Assembly: GCF_954871325.1 (NCBI RefSeq)
Contig: NC_088777.1
Span: forward strand, 27,443,366 to 27,507,365
Origin: Gordionus sp. m RMFG-2023
Taxonomy: Eukaryota; Nematomorpha; Gordioida; Chordodea; Parachordodidae
DNA length: 64,000 bases
Direction: 5' to 3'
Shown: positions 13,491 through 24,669 of the stretch, piece after piece
Layout: every line of letters starts with the position of its first letter
Numbering within the stretch: the first letter of the stretch is position 1
Translations under genes and position numbers: made by a program
Notes under the pieces: generated by a model
Databases searched by the model: none
The model's input: only the letters and a program-made list of their open reading frames with translations
What the model was told of the DNA's origin: nothing

Positions 13491-14884
13491 AATCTTTTTT
13501 TTGGGAACGAAAATATAAAATATATATATACATCTATATAAAGATCATATAGATTATAGGTTTTTAGTGAATGAATCAAAGGTGAAGATATAAAAAAAAG
13601 AAAATAGTGTTGAATTTTCTTAACATTAGTTAATCTTTCAAATTTATCAATTGGATGGAATTGAATATATATTGGGTAGTCTTAAACCAAACATACAGAA
13701 TTAATTGTGGATAAAAAATAAATAAATTTAATTAAAAGATTTTTACTATTTTTTTTAAAAAAAATTTAGTGAAAATATTGAAAGGACAATGAACAAAATT
13801 TCAGGCATGATTTATATTGTAAAAGGATAGTATTTAATGAAGTGGTATCCTTAAATATCCTTTTAATTTTAACTTAATTTTTGTAATTTTGATATTATTA
13901 AAATTTACAACATATGTTAATTTAAGTGATATTGTGTTCGTTTTTTTCCCCTTAAAAAAAGAAACAAATGGAATGTTGTTAGATTCCATGTTTATAATTC
14001 TAATAGTTATAATTATTAATTTATATTTTTACCCCTCTTCACATCTTTATATATTTTTTTGAGGTCTATACTTATTTGTTTTATAATTGAAAATTAAAAA
14101 AAAAATTTGTAAAATTTATAAAAAAATTGAAAAAGAATTATCCGATTTATTTATACTGATAGATATTATATTTTGTTTATAGTACATTAATAAAATAAAG
14201 AAAGATTAAAGAGTTAGACTGGTAGTGTGATACCATAAAACTTCGTGTGTTGTTTGATTTAAATTTGCAACAAAATAAATTGTCATTGGCTTATAAAGGA
14301 TTATTAGACATTATTATTTTGATTATTGTATGTAATTTTCTTAATTGTATTGACCTATTAAAGAAAAATAAATGTGGTTAAAAATTATATGTTGATGGTT
14401 GATTTTTTTTTAAAGAAGACAATCATAAATATGGATTTTTTAATCAAAATTATACGGTACATGTATTATGAAACACATGTAAAACAAATTATATTAATAA
14501 TTTCATAAATACATGTATTATTACCTACATTTCATATGTCAAATTGCAATTCAAAAGTATAATATAGGTTAAAAGTCGATAAAATTCAAAGGTAAGAGAT
14601 TCGATAAATAATAAAAGAAATGATCAATGTCCTCAAATTACGATAATTAGATTGTATCTGGGCTTATGAAGGGTGGGCGTGTCGCAGATGTTAAATTAAA
14701 GACGGAGAAAAATGTTTTTTTTTTAAAAAAAGAAGGTCAGTCAATTATCATTTTTTTTATATAATTTCGATAAAAAAAAGATAATTCTATTTTTTTTATG
14801 AATGATTAACTTATGAAATTTTTATGATGATCAATAAAATTATAACTTCTTAAAATATTATAACCTTTTTATGAAATATAACAT
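13491..14884. other. AT-rich DNA with a short copied pol scrap
   Basis: There is no gene. About 40 bases near 14105-14145 closely repeat part of the copy 1 pol region (near 12561-12600), so a small piece of the element was duplicated or left here. No LTR boundary for copy 1 could be drawn in this stretch. Confidence 0.5.
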
Positions 14885-15684
14885 ATTTTATTTATCACCA
14901 AGTTCAACTTCGTCTATTAATTTTTTTGTTTGCTTTCGTTTCCTCGTTGAATATCGGTTTTGAATTCTTTCTTGACTTGGTTTAATTTTATCTTCTAACT
15001 TTATATTATCTTTTATTATTGTATCGGGTTCAACTAGTTCTTCCCTTGTTCGTAGTTGGTCAGCGCGTTTTCGTACTATTTTTTCTTCTATATTATACGA
15101 GAATTTAGCTTGTTGATTTATTTTCTTTCCTTCAAGCCATCCTTTATTGGGTTATTTATCCAAACTAAATCGTTTTCTCCAAAATATCTATGTATTCCTT
15201 TGTCTAACTGGTTAGGTTTCTCTACAGGAGTTTCTAATTTTTTAATAATAGAAGGTTTGACATAGTCCAATCAGGCGCGTACGCAGGAATTTGGTCTGGG
15301 GGGGGGGGGGGGCGGGATAATAAAAATTTTTAAGAAATATTATTGTTTTTTTAAAATATCACATATAAATTTATTAGGACAAATAACTATTTCTAATACA
15401 CAATTTAAATTAATGTGAATTATAAAATAATTATATGTAAAGAATCACTTAAATGACCCAAAATAGAAATTTGAATTTTTTGAGCCTTTACACAAAAAGT
15501 TTCTTAGGAATAATTGCATTTTGTATGTTATACATTTACAATGTAAAATCCAATCTTCATTGTGATTGAGCTAATTTTTCAATTATCACATCCTTGCTTG
15601 TCGTCAAGTGCCCATGAATATTCAAAAGATCCAAATCTTTCAATCTACTTTCAGAAGTTGTACTTCTTGGTATGTTTTTCAGAG

Positions 15685-16050
15685 ACCTGCAGGCCCGGTT
15701 CCCGGGCCGAACCGTATTTTAATTTTTTAAATATACCCAAGCCGAGTCCAATTTTTTTTTAAAAAAAACACCCGGGCTGGGCCTGAATTATTTTAAAAAA
15801 ACACTCAATCCGGGCTGTATTTTTTAAAACAGCCTATATTTGAAATCGTTATTATTAGCTATAAAAGTCAAAATTAAATAAAATTTATTTTAAAAAAATC
15901 CGGTCCGGGCCTAAAATTTTTTTAAAAAAAGCCGAGTCGGGCCTAAATATTTTTTTTTAAAAAGCCGGGCCGGGCCTGAAATTTTTTAAAAAAAGCCTAG
16001 GCCAGGCCGTAAAAAATCTTTAAAAAAAAATCCGGGCCGTGCCCTGCAAA
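15685..16050. repeat. GGCCCGG-rich block inside the hAT
   Basis: About ten repeats of a GC-rich word (GGCCCGG, CCGGGCC, GCCGGGCC) alternate with A/T runs at roughly 30-35 bp spacing, a striking contrast with the surrounding AT-rich DNA. It starts CAGGCCCGG and ends GGGCCGTGCCCTG, so it may be a small hAT-type element nested in the larger one. The sister hAT copy at 46493-48345 carries the same block (about 47560-47875), so it was present before the two copies spread. Confidence 0.65.
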
Positions 16051-16096
16051 TGGTGCTTCTCCAGGCCTCTGTTATTCTTCTTAAAAAAGAGAATGT

Positions 16097-16498
16097 TCTT
16101 GTTGTAGCTGTTGAAAAAAAGGAAGAAATAAATGTAATTTAATACATCAAATTTTCAGTTATATTCTGACAGGGGAATTGAGTTTTCCTAGTGGAAGGAG
16201 GAAAGACGTGATCATCACATGGTTGATTGTCAATAAAAAGTCCTTTGTTGGAGATTTGGAGTTTATATATTGGATTAATTGGAGAAGATGTCAGCTGGGA
16301 AGAACTAAGAATGGAGAAGATTCAACTATTTTTATAAATATGAAATCTTCTGATAAATATAATTATGAATAAATATGGATCTTCGTTAATGGTCAATGGT
16401 ATTTATTTAATATTATTAGAAAGAATTATTTTGGATTGTTAAGTTATATAATTGAGAGTAAAAGGCATTTTTATTATATCTAATTTAACTTATAAAAG
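16097..16498. mobile_element. ~400-bp insertion unique to this hAT copy
   Basis: Aligning the two hAT copies by eye, sequence resembling AAAAAAGAGAA is followed in one copy directly by TTCTCTCATTAG-type sequence, while here about 400 bp intervene. GTTCTT and GTTCTC at the edges may be a target duplication. The insert contains a better-than-background frame at 16178-16372 (GRRKDVIITWLIVNKKS, 64 residues, relatively G+C-rich) with an acceptor-like CTGACAG just upstream. I recognise no family. It could be a captured exon or a retrocopy. Confidence 0.4.
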
Positions 16499-16869
16499 TT
16501 CTCTCATTAGTTTACTAATGGGAAGAGTTTATAAACCCTTTTAATACATTGGGAATTCAATCTAAAATGTGTTTGAAATAATGCAGAGCATCCATAACAT
16601 TTTTTAGGACTATATTAACCATAGTTAATCTTATAAACATAGTTATTCAGCTAGTAAGGCATCATAAGATACTTTAACATATACATAATAAAAATCTAAC
16701 AAATATTTTTTTTTCTATCACCATCTGAAAAAGGTTGGGAAGGCTTTTGTGGAAGTTATTTGCAGATTAGTAAGTGCTGCATGATGAATTAAAAATTCAT
16801 TTATTTGGGTTATAAATGTATCTGATTTAAGATATACTCTTCTACTGATCCTATATTAATGTTTTAACG

Positions 16870-17215
16870 ATGAGCTTGCCTTGCTACAGGTCGAGGGAGA
16901 CAAATATTAAACACGTATAGCTCTGCTTTTGACTCAACAATAAAATATGAAATTCTTCATCAACATTAGCCCAAATTTCCTTGAGTTCTGATAAAATGCT
17001 CTCCGTTATTCTCATTTTCTTAATCAAGTCAATGTCATGTTTTTGAAAAGTAATACAAAATAGTTGTATAATTAAATAATACATTCTAATGAGAAATAAA
17101 ATTTGGAATAAGCATTGTATCCAATAATTTTCTTGCTTCTGAGGAAATATTTCTTTCAGGCCATTGTGATATTTCAGTGATAGCAATAATTGGCTCTTCT
17201 AACTCTTTAAGCTGT
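16870..17215 (-). pseudogene. hAT transposase remnant
   Basis: The minus-strand frame includes LKEIFPQKQENYW and IKKMRITESILSELKEIWANVDEEFHIL; the plus-strand copy at 46795-47340 has the same text. That copy continues into HRQNINIGSVEEYYKTN, which resembles the region before the C-terminal dimerisation domain of ZMYM-type hAT transposases. Only this internal piece is left, so the protein cannot be functional. Confidence 0.6.
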
Positions 17216-19146
17216 TACTGCTTGATGACAGAGACTCTATCTCGTTGGACTTGCAATTTCTTTTTCCCTGTTGGACAAGAAGTTTCAGAAATAATTATTA
17301 TTTGACTAGAAATTTGAAATGGTAGATAAATATTATGCCACTAAAAATTTGAAAATAATAAGTAAATATTACGCCGGAAAACTTAAAATCGAATTTAATT
17401 GATAAAATAACTTAGTAGATAAATGTAATTAAATATATTTTTAATATGACGAATAAATATTAACAAATATAAACAATAATATTTTTGAAAAATATATCCG
17501 GCATCTGCATTTTTTGGCTTTGCCCCGCTGCGTACGCCAATGATCCAATAATGTATTTAGTCTCCATTCCATAAATAGTTTTGCTAGTATTCGCCCAGTT
17601 GATGAGTGTTCGAATTTCTATACGTAAATAGCACTTCATTTAAGCATTTTTCCCAATTATTCGTTTGTTCTCTATTTGCGAAATATCGATTTTTGATCGT
17701 CTGATTGCATCTTTCTACTAAACCATTACCTCTCGGATGATACGGTGTAGTTTTTATATGTTGTAAATTCTTGTTTTTACACCATTTATCAAATTCATTT
17801 GAAATAAATTGTAGAACATTGTCTGTTACAATTTGACGTGGAATATCTTATCGAGTAACCCATTTTTTTGATCTATTTATTAAATTCTTACTTGTGTCTT
17901 TAATTCTATCGATCTCGATCCATTTTGAGTACACATCGATTCCTACCAGCTAATAAAATCCGTCTAGTGGTCCGGCAAAATCTAAATATACCCTTTCCCA
18001 GGGTTGCGATGTATTTCTGCGTGTTTTTAACATCCATACAGCTGTTAACTAGTTTAACATATTTATCTAATTGTTCCGTATGGATTTCATTGATGTAATA
18101 CCCGGGTGTCCAGTATGCAGTATATGTAAAACTCCATCTGCAATTATATTTTTAGCGCCTTTCTTGTATATAATATCGTAATCATATGCGGATAATTTAT
18201 AGGGTCAATGTAATAATCTTTGATTTGTTAATAAACTTAGATACAAATAGTTATGAAATTTTTCTACGCCGTTTATTATTGTTTTAGCCGCATTGTCTAT
18301 TGTAGAATTATTCTTTCGTCTTGTAAAGTTCTTGAGGTGTATGCTATTGGAAATTTTCTCCGTTATTATATTTTTGCAGGATTACAGCTCCAAATCCTTG
18401 GTTAGATGCATCTGTTTCTAATATTAACTCAAGGTCCGGTTTATAAAACTGTATAGTATTTTGTTCTGTTACTATTCCTTTTGCTCTTATAAATAATGTA
18501 TCAACCTTTTTAGTTCAATTCCATTTAACATTTTATTAGTTTTATTATATAATTCGGATATAATTCCATGTAAGTTTGGTATGAATAATGTATGATAATT
18601 TAATATACCTAAAAATTTATTTTATTTCATGTCTATCTTTTGGAGTTAGATATTTTTGTATTGCTATTTTCACATCTATTATGTATCCTAAATATGATAC
18701 TTTTTCTTTCATAAAATTTATTTTGTTATGAACCGCATTTTGTAATTTTTTGAGGACTTGTTTTATATTCTCTACATGTTCTGTATCATTTTTTCCTGCG
18801 ATTATAACATCGTCTAAATAAATGTTGTATCTTTACATTCAGCCAGTAAATCGTCCATTTGTCGTTGAAATATTATTAGTGCTGTAGCTATACCAAAAGG
18901 TAATCATAAATAGCGGTAATATCTATTTGATATTACCATAGTTAATAATTCTTGCGATTCTTCGTCAATACTCATTTGAAGATACGTTTTTTAGATCTAA
19001 TGATTTATACTTATTTTCATTAGCAATCTTTGCGATTAATTCTTAAAACGTTGGTAGAATGTGATAATCTTTTAGTAAAAATTTATTCAATGTTACTTTG
19101 AAATCACCAAGTTCACCTGATGTTTTACGTAACACAACCATTGGAG

Positions 19147-19680
19147 CAGGGGCGTCACTAGCCTTTACAATTTTAGCGTCATAACTAAGAAAAATTTTAT
19201 TGGGGAAAAAGCTCCCCATACCCTTCCCAAGTTTTGTATTAATATATTATACTTTTTTAATTGAAATTTGCAAACTCTGAACAATTAATTGTTAGCAACC
19301 TACATTGACAAAAGGTTAAGAAACTAATATAACATTGTGTTACCATTTTAGACAATGTGTTTATCGAATGGACTAAGAAGGAAATTTTTTTTGGCCTAAC
19401 CAAATATACTGTGAAGAAGAGTATAAACGACTATTCCAGATAATAAAACTATATGGTGGTTAAAGCTTCCTCTTAGATGACATTATGGAAGCTAGATAAG
19501 TAATCCAGAAAATTTTTTGGAGATATTAAAGTTCTAAAAGATTATCTATCATTTTTAATGATATATAAACGACTAGACAGTTGACCATTATTGCTCATCT
19601 AAATTATACAATCAAATGCTCTCAGCAGCAGAAGTAATAATTTTAAATTGCCACACAAATAATAGATGCTGGTTAATTTG
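19147..19680. mobile_element. One end of an unidentified element (CAGGGGCGTCACTAG)
   Basis: Gypsy sequence stops at 19146 and a hAT-like end CAGGGGCGTCACTAG begins. I could not find its partner. CGAGCCCCTG at about 22623-22632 is a weak candidate, but the bases flanking the two ends do not match as a target duplication. Contents up to 19680 are AT-rich with no recognisable coding. Confidence 0.4.
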
Positions 19681-20960
19681 CAGTAGGCCTATTCAAAATT
19701 CGAATCGAATAGTGCATTATTCGTATTCGATTTTTTTAAACGAATCGAATAATTTACTATTATTTGAATTCGTACGAATAATAAAATCTACTATTTGTAT
19801 TCGATTCGAATAATTTTCGAATAATTGAAATGAATTTTCTTAAATAAATAAATCATACTCAAATATATTGACAAATTTTTTTATTGCAAATTTAATTTCA
19901 AACAGAAAAAATTATAATAATCCGATGACAAATAAATATAATCAAGTTATAAACAAAATTATTTAATTTATAATTTTAAGCCAATTTTTAAGGCAAAAGG
20001 TTTTTCTTATATTTTCTTCTTTATACGACATGCGGTTTTTTGACAACAAATTAGTGCCAACTGAGAAAAGTCTTTCACACGCTGTTGATGTTCCTTGTAT
20101 AGATAAATAATCTCTTGCCATTTTTGAGAGTATGGGGATCCTATGTGCATTTGTCTTCCACCACATTAATGGATCAGTATCACTCTTTGATCTTGGTTCA
20201 CTCAGGTAAAAATCGATTTCACATAGTTGAACATAATTTTGTTTAAAAACAATGTCAAGCCTGTTTTGTTGACTTTCATCCTTATTTTGGCAGTTGTAAT
20301 TATCAGCAGCTTATAAAATAAAATGATATGTATTTAAATGGGGGTAAATTAAATACCTGTATATCTGCTATAAATCTCTTTAAACTTGTCTGTTAACCTG
20401 GATATATCAATATCATAATCAAGAGATATTGATTTAAAATATTCTATTTTGAGCCTGGGATCCAATATTGTAGCTATTATTGCATCATCTGCAGTTAAAT
20501 TGTAATATCCCAACAATTTATCACATGTCACTTTGAAATCATTGTTAGAGGTTTTATGGAAACAAGGTTTCTCATTTTTTAAGGGTTCAAGAATTAGAAT
20601 ATAATAGGGTATAACCAAATTATAAGTAGGATAATTTTCCCCACAAACCATATTTTTAGTCTCATACAAAGGCAATAGGATAGATTTAATTTTTACAAGA
20701 TCGTCCCATTCCTCCTGTATGTTATGTTAATAAAGTATTATTTACCTATTTATAAATTTTAGTTTACCTCTGATAATTGTTTTTCTTGAAGAATTATAAT
20801 ATTAGTTATAACTTCATTAACTAATTTTTTTATAACCGGCTTTAACAATAAGCCCCTTTCAATCATTTGGTAGGTGCTATTCCACCTCCGATTCTTTTAA
20901 AAATTATTTTTATACTTAAAAAGCAATAAATAAAATAAAAATTTTGAAAATTAAATTTAA
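19681..20960 (-). mobile_element. hAT transposon, 3' half (GAATCG-word family)
   Basis: One terminus is CAGTAGGCCTATTC at 19681, followed by a dense cluster of ATTCGAATCGAAT-type words to about 19830, which are likely subterminal transposase-binding repeats. The transposase gene lies inward on the minus strand. The 5' part and the other terminus are not found; the next hAT gene begins on the opposite strand at 21112, so the 5' end is probably lost. Confidence 0.65.
19963..20893 (-). CDS. hAT transposase C-terminal half, three exons
   Basis: Three exons can be read on the minus strand, 20768-20893, 20357-20714 and 19963-20309. They are separated by a 53-bp intron (GTAAAC...CATACAG) and a 47-bp intron (GTATTT...TTATAAG). 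The frame stays open across both joins for 277 codons. Exon one begins NRRWNSTYQMIERG, the conserved hAT motif before the insertion domain. Exon two has LPLYETKNMVCGENYPT and DDAIIATILDPRLK. Exon three ends with the dimerisation domain (RDYLSIQGTSTACERLFSVG). This is the ZBED/RICESLEEPER-like hAT type. An acceptor-like AAAAG precedes the first exon, but upstream exons with the BED finger and first catalytic aspartate were not found, so the gene is 5' truncated. Confidence 0.75.
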
Positions 20961-21111
20961 ATATTATTTTTAAAAAAATATCTATCTATATCCTATTTTA
21001 TCAACCACCATTCCACCAGATTTTATATTTCAACAATTTCGCAAATTTTTTGTATGAACAAGTTATATTTATTTATTAATTATATTATAATATAAATTCT
21101 AGGTTTTAATA

Positions 21112-21801
21112 ATGACCTCCATTATAGATTTAGAAGATTATACATCTACTTCTATTGATGTGACAGCAGATATAAATGAGAATGAGAATCTTTTACCATT
21201 TCATAATTTACGTAAATATTTTACTTCATGTGAAATGGATGGAAGTAACCATACAATGATCTATGCAAAATGCTCTTTATGCAAAAACAAAATATCTTCT
21301 TCAAAGATTAGCAGTTCAAACCCAAAGAGGCATTTAGAAGTAATTAATTCTTTTAAAAATACAATTTTTATTATTTGTGAAGATCATAACAATATGCATA
21401 TAATAAAAATTATAGATTTCCTACTATATGATGACAGTAATATATTGGCATCAATAATTCACCCAAAATTTAAACTCAATTGGCCTTTTATTAATATGCC
21501 ACAAAATTTGTTGCTAAAAGAAAGGTTAATTGCCCATTTAGAAAATATACAGGGTCAACTATATGCAGATCCTTCAATGAATGCATGGATAAAATCGATA
21601 CTTTTTTGGGAAAAACTCATCACAAAATCCTCTTTCCATTAATAATTTTTTTTATTCTAATGATAATTCAGTGAATATTTTTAAAAATTATGTTAATTTA
21701 AAAAAAAACATTTATTGAATATAACACACCTTTACCATCAAGCGCTCCTGTGGAGCGCTTGTTTAATAAAGCTAAACGTGTACTTAATGAAAAACGTGGT
21801 T
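21112..21801 (+). pseudogene. Internally deleted hAT transposase with BED-like finger
   Basis: The frame from 21112 to 21642 (176 residues) starts with an acidic leader, then a BED-like zinc finger (residues about 37-76: LRKYFTSCEMDG, KCSLCKNK, NPKRHLE). It then jumps to a late part of the transposase (DDSNILASIIHPKFKLNW, about residues 103-120). The catalytic core between them is missing, so this is a deletion derivative. After the stop, a further piece at about 21725-21801 encodes NTPLPSSAPVERLFNKAKRV, the hAT C-terminal dimerisation motif. A different hAT family from its neighbour on the minus strand. Confidence 0.65.
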
Positions 21802-21914
21802 GATAATTTAGAAAAATTTTTATTATTAAAGGCTAATTTAATTATAAATAAATATATTCTAATTGTTATATTTTATATTATTCAATTACAATAAATTTAT
21901 ACCATATTTATTTA

Positions 21915-22075
21915 TTTTTTATATTAGTCGATCAGAAATTTAAATAAGAAAAGGATCGTGATCCTTTTTTAAAAAAAAGGTCGATCCTGGATTTCGATCC
22001 TCTTTTTTCAAAAGATCGATCGTGATCGGGATTCGATCTTTTTAAAAGGATCGATTAAAAAGCTTGAATAGAGGA
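21915..22075. repeat. GATCG-word cluster
   Basis: GGATCG, GATCGTGATC, CGATCCT and GATCGATC recur in both orientations between A/T runs. This looks like the subterminal repeats of the deleted hAT just upstream. The terminal bases and duplication are not clear. Confidence 0.45.
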
Positions 22076-22079
22076 TATC

Positions 22080-22814
22080 AACTATATGTCTACTTCTTAA
22101 AAACATCTTATATTTGTTTGAACGTTGGAAATATTTTTTGAAAGAGGCATTGTAATTAATTTTCAAAATGAATAATAGTTGATTAGTAATTTTGAACTGG
22201 GCTAATTACAAAATTTAATTTGTTAATATAACTAATAAATGATTATATTTATTTAATTAGGGTTATAAAAAAATTTAAATAATAAAAATCATTTAAGCTT
22301 CAACTGTAAATGCTAAATTATAATTTAGACATTATGAGTGACATTGATATTCAATTTTTAACACAGAATTTGTTTGCAAGCTGACATAGTGAAAATATAA
22401 TTTACATGTATTAATCTAATCTAACAATTAAATTACACTCATTTAATAAAGATTTAGATAATCTTATTAATTTTTGAATAATAAAATTAAATCTATATGT
22501 ATACATAACAAAATTATAAAAGAATTCGTTCAGGAGGCTATCAAAAAAATTTATTTCAGTCAAGGGGAAATTAGGGAGCCATTAAAAAAATAATTTTTTG
22601 CTTCAGGGGGTATTCAAATATTTCAAGGGACTCGAGCCCCTGGGTCACGCATAGCATTATTGTCAGTTTTAAGTATGGATAGATTTTTAAAGTTTGACTG
22701 ATTACAAAATCTAAGTTTTTATAGGCATCATAGAGTCTATTACATCTCATAAATTTATCAATCTCTTTAGCCCTGTGATATATTTCCGTCCATTTGTTCT
22801 AAGGAACGTATCAG
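22080..22814. other. AT-rich DNA without a gene
   Basis: No coding frame is supported. A weak element end (GAGCCCCTGGG, about 22624-22634) lies here. The sequence 22700-22810 is slightly richer in G+C and might be a decayed coding scrap, but I recognise no family. Confidence 0.4.
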
Positions 22815-22959
22815 GTCAATTCAGCGAAACTTTTATGGCGGAACACTTTTTCGCGAAACTTTTATCGCGAATGTCGTTTATCGTGAAGGAATTTTATAGC
22901 GAAGGTAATATCGAAACCAATTCCGCGAATTTATTTCCGCGACACCTTAACCGCGAATA
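22815..22959. repeat. 14-bp-period GCGAA repeat array, left part
   Basis: Units of mostly 14 bp end in GCGAA (for example ACTTTTATCGCGAA, TTTATTTCCGCGAC, ACCTTAACCGCGAA), with the nine variable bases A/T-rich. The array begins with GTCAATTCAGCGAAAC, which is also the end of the inverted array at 42212-42773. It is interrupted by the pogo-like element at 22960 and continues at 25133. Confidence 0.85.
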
Positions 22960-23284
22960 GGGGAGACCGGGGTAAAACGATAGGCATTTTGCATATTTAC
23001 CATAAAAATTTTAAACAAGAGTCAAACACAACAAATTATAGATCAATGTGTAGCCACATCTCTCTTCTACAAGATAAAAAAAAGTGTAGCCCTCTACCTA
23101 TAATATTTTAGGAGCTATGATTAGTTATGTAAAACTACTCATTTTCGCCATTTTACCCTGGGTACAGGGTAAAATGGATAAGCACTAGGGTAAAGTGGTT
23201 AAAATAATAATTGACACATATTTATTGTTTTATTTAACAAATATTACAAATTTAAGATTTATTTATGATTTTTATTTAAAAACT

Positions 23285-23707
23285 AATCGATACAATAAGG
23301 ACATGTAAAATAATTATCATAATTAGCACATTTAGAATGTGCCCATTCAAGGCACATTGTACATTTTAGCCATTCATCGCCCTCGCGACTATTTTTATAG
23401 TTTTTATTACAAATAACACATAAACAATTATTTTTTGATATCTTTTTTTTCTCTGAATTAATAATTTTTTTTTATAAGGTGTAGATGTTAATATTTCTGA
23501 ATTCTTTTTTTTAGATATTTTATCCGATGAAATATTGAATAATTTTGGAATAGGTATTATAGATGAAGGATTGAATACTTTATTATAATTTTTTGAGCAT
23601 GATGGTAACATATCATGATAAGGTTCATCAATATCATCTGGAACATTTTCGTTCAATAATATAGATAAATCACTATCATTATTTTGAGTCACAAGATTTT
23701 GAGTCAC
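23285..23707 (-). pseudogene. pogo transposase C-terminal part with PHD-like finger
   Basis: The minus-strand frame starts TQNLVTQNNDSDLSILLNEN and contains SEILTSTPYKKKL, a phrase typical of the tail of animal pogo/Tigger transposases. After a one-base change of frame it reads CVICNKNYKNSREGDEWLKC and then TMCLEWAHSKCANYDNYFTC followed by PYC, a complete set of zinc ligands (C-x2-C, C-x2-C, H-x2-C, C-x2-C) for a PHD-like finger. Plain DNA transposon remnant; not a host PHD gene, because it lies inside paired inverted repeats with TA duplications. Confidence 0.75.
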
Positions 23708-23929
23708 TGTAATATTTTCATCATTATTTTAAAATTCAATATTTGAGTTAGCATTTGAATTATTACAGCAGATATAATCTTGTTCTGTAAATATATTTGG
23801 GTTTAAAGGAAATATGTCACATGCTAAGAATCCATTTAATATATTATTTGATGTCACTGCCCTTGGTATTTCATTTTTTAACACTCCTGGAATATCATAA
23901 ATCTGAAATTGTTGCCCCGCATGATTTTT

Positions 23930-24375
23930 AGATTGAGCATTATTAAAATTATGAAATACAATATAATTTCAATTGAGCATTTTTATTAAAGTTACCAAAT
24001 TAATAATATTTAGATTGAGCATTATTAAAATTATGAAATAAAATATAATTTCAATTGAGCATTTTTATTAAAGTTACCAAATTAATATTGATATTTAGAT
24101 TGAGCATTATTAAAATTATGAAATACAATATATTTACAATTGAGCATTTTTATTAAAGTTACCAAATTAATAATATTTAGATTGAGCATTATTAAAATTA
24201 TGAAATAAAATATAATTTCAATTGAGCATTTTTATTAAAGTTACCAAATTAATATTGATATTTAGATTGAGCATTATTAAAATTATGAAATACAATATAT
24301 TTTCAATTGAGCATTTTTATTAAAGTTACCAAATTAATATTGATATTTAAATTGAGTTATTAAAATTATGAAATA
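23930..24375. repeat. ~85-bp minisatellite inside the pogo-like element
   Basis: About five units of 81-87 bp repeat GATTGAGCATTATTAAAATT and CAATTGAGCATTTTTATTAA in fixed order, alternating between two length variants (with or without TTGATA near the unit end). Within each unit the two TTGAGCATT words are themselves a short repeat. It fills the place of the missing catalytic core. Confidence 0.85.
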
Positions 24376-24669
24376 CAATATAATACAAACAATATAATTT
24401 AATTACTTGTTTAAGCGTTAATCCCATAAATGACCTACTTGCTTCTAATATGTAGTCACACAATCTAGATTCTTCTTCATTTGTAAATATTTGTTTATGA
24501 TGATCTGAACTTTTAATACCAATTTTACATCTCCTTCTCAACGTTGTATAAGGTATGTTAAATTTTTTAGCAGACAAATTTAATGAAGTATTATTTGTTA
24601 TTTTATATTTATGGCTTCATTTATTATATTTACATCTCTGTATATGGTTTTTCTTTTATAATTTCTCAT
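24347..24669 (-). pseudogene. pogo transposase N-terminal helix-turn-helix part
   Basis: The frame contains SAKKFNIPYTTLRRRCKIG followed by FTNEEESRLCDYILEASRSF, the psq-type helix-turn-helix and start of the CENP-B-like DNA-binding region of pogo/Tigger transposases. The likely start is the ATG at 24667-24669 (MRNYKRKTIYRD), one base out of frame with the main piece. The frame runs into the minisatellite and stops, so no catalytic domain follows. Confidence 0.75.

Larger units (their letters stand above)
15272..17543 (-). mobile_element. hAT-type DNA transposon inserted in the gypsy fossil
   Basis: The left end is CAGGCGCGTACGCAGG and the right end, inverted, is TCATTGGCGTACGCAG. The sequence TCCAAT lies on both sides (15266-15271 and 17544-17549); removing the element restores continuous gypsy sequence. 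The transposase remnant lies on the minus strand at about 16870-17215. A 13-base G run sits just inside the left end. A related copy lies inverted at 46493-48345. Assignment to hAT rests on the transposase remnant (NVDEEFHIL and, in the other copy, HRQNINIGSVEEYY). Only about 6 of the expected 8 duplicated bases match. Confidence 0.75.
14885..19146 (-). mobile_element. Second Ty3/gypsy fossil, split by a hAT
   Basis: A different gypsy family from A and B. On the minus strand the reverse-transcriptase part (about 18600-19140) shows phrases such as LPFGIATA, FQRQMDDLLAE and LDDVIIAGKND, typical of Ty3/gypsy. RNase H and integrase-like remains continue to lower coordinates (about 17550-18500), then resume at 14885-15270 beyond the hAT inserted at 15272-17543. 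It ends abruptly at 19146 where another element begins. It is heavily broken (more than ten breaks), no LTRs are seen, and it is old. Confidence 0.8.

Noticed and set aside
19147-22632. A single 3.5-kb element bounded by CAGGGGC and GAGCCCCTG
   Set aside because: The proposed ends agree for only about seven bases and the flanks show no target duplication; the interval contains parts of at least two hATs.
23285-23430. Host PHD-finger gene
   Set aside because: The finger lies inside an element with paired terminal repeats and TA duplications, and the phrase SEILTSTPYK is typical of pogo transposases.
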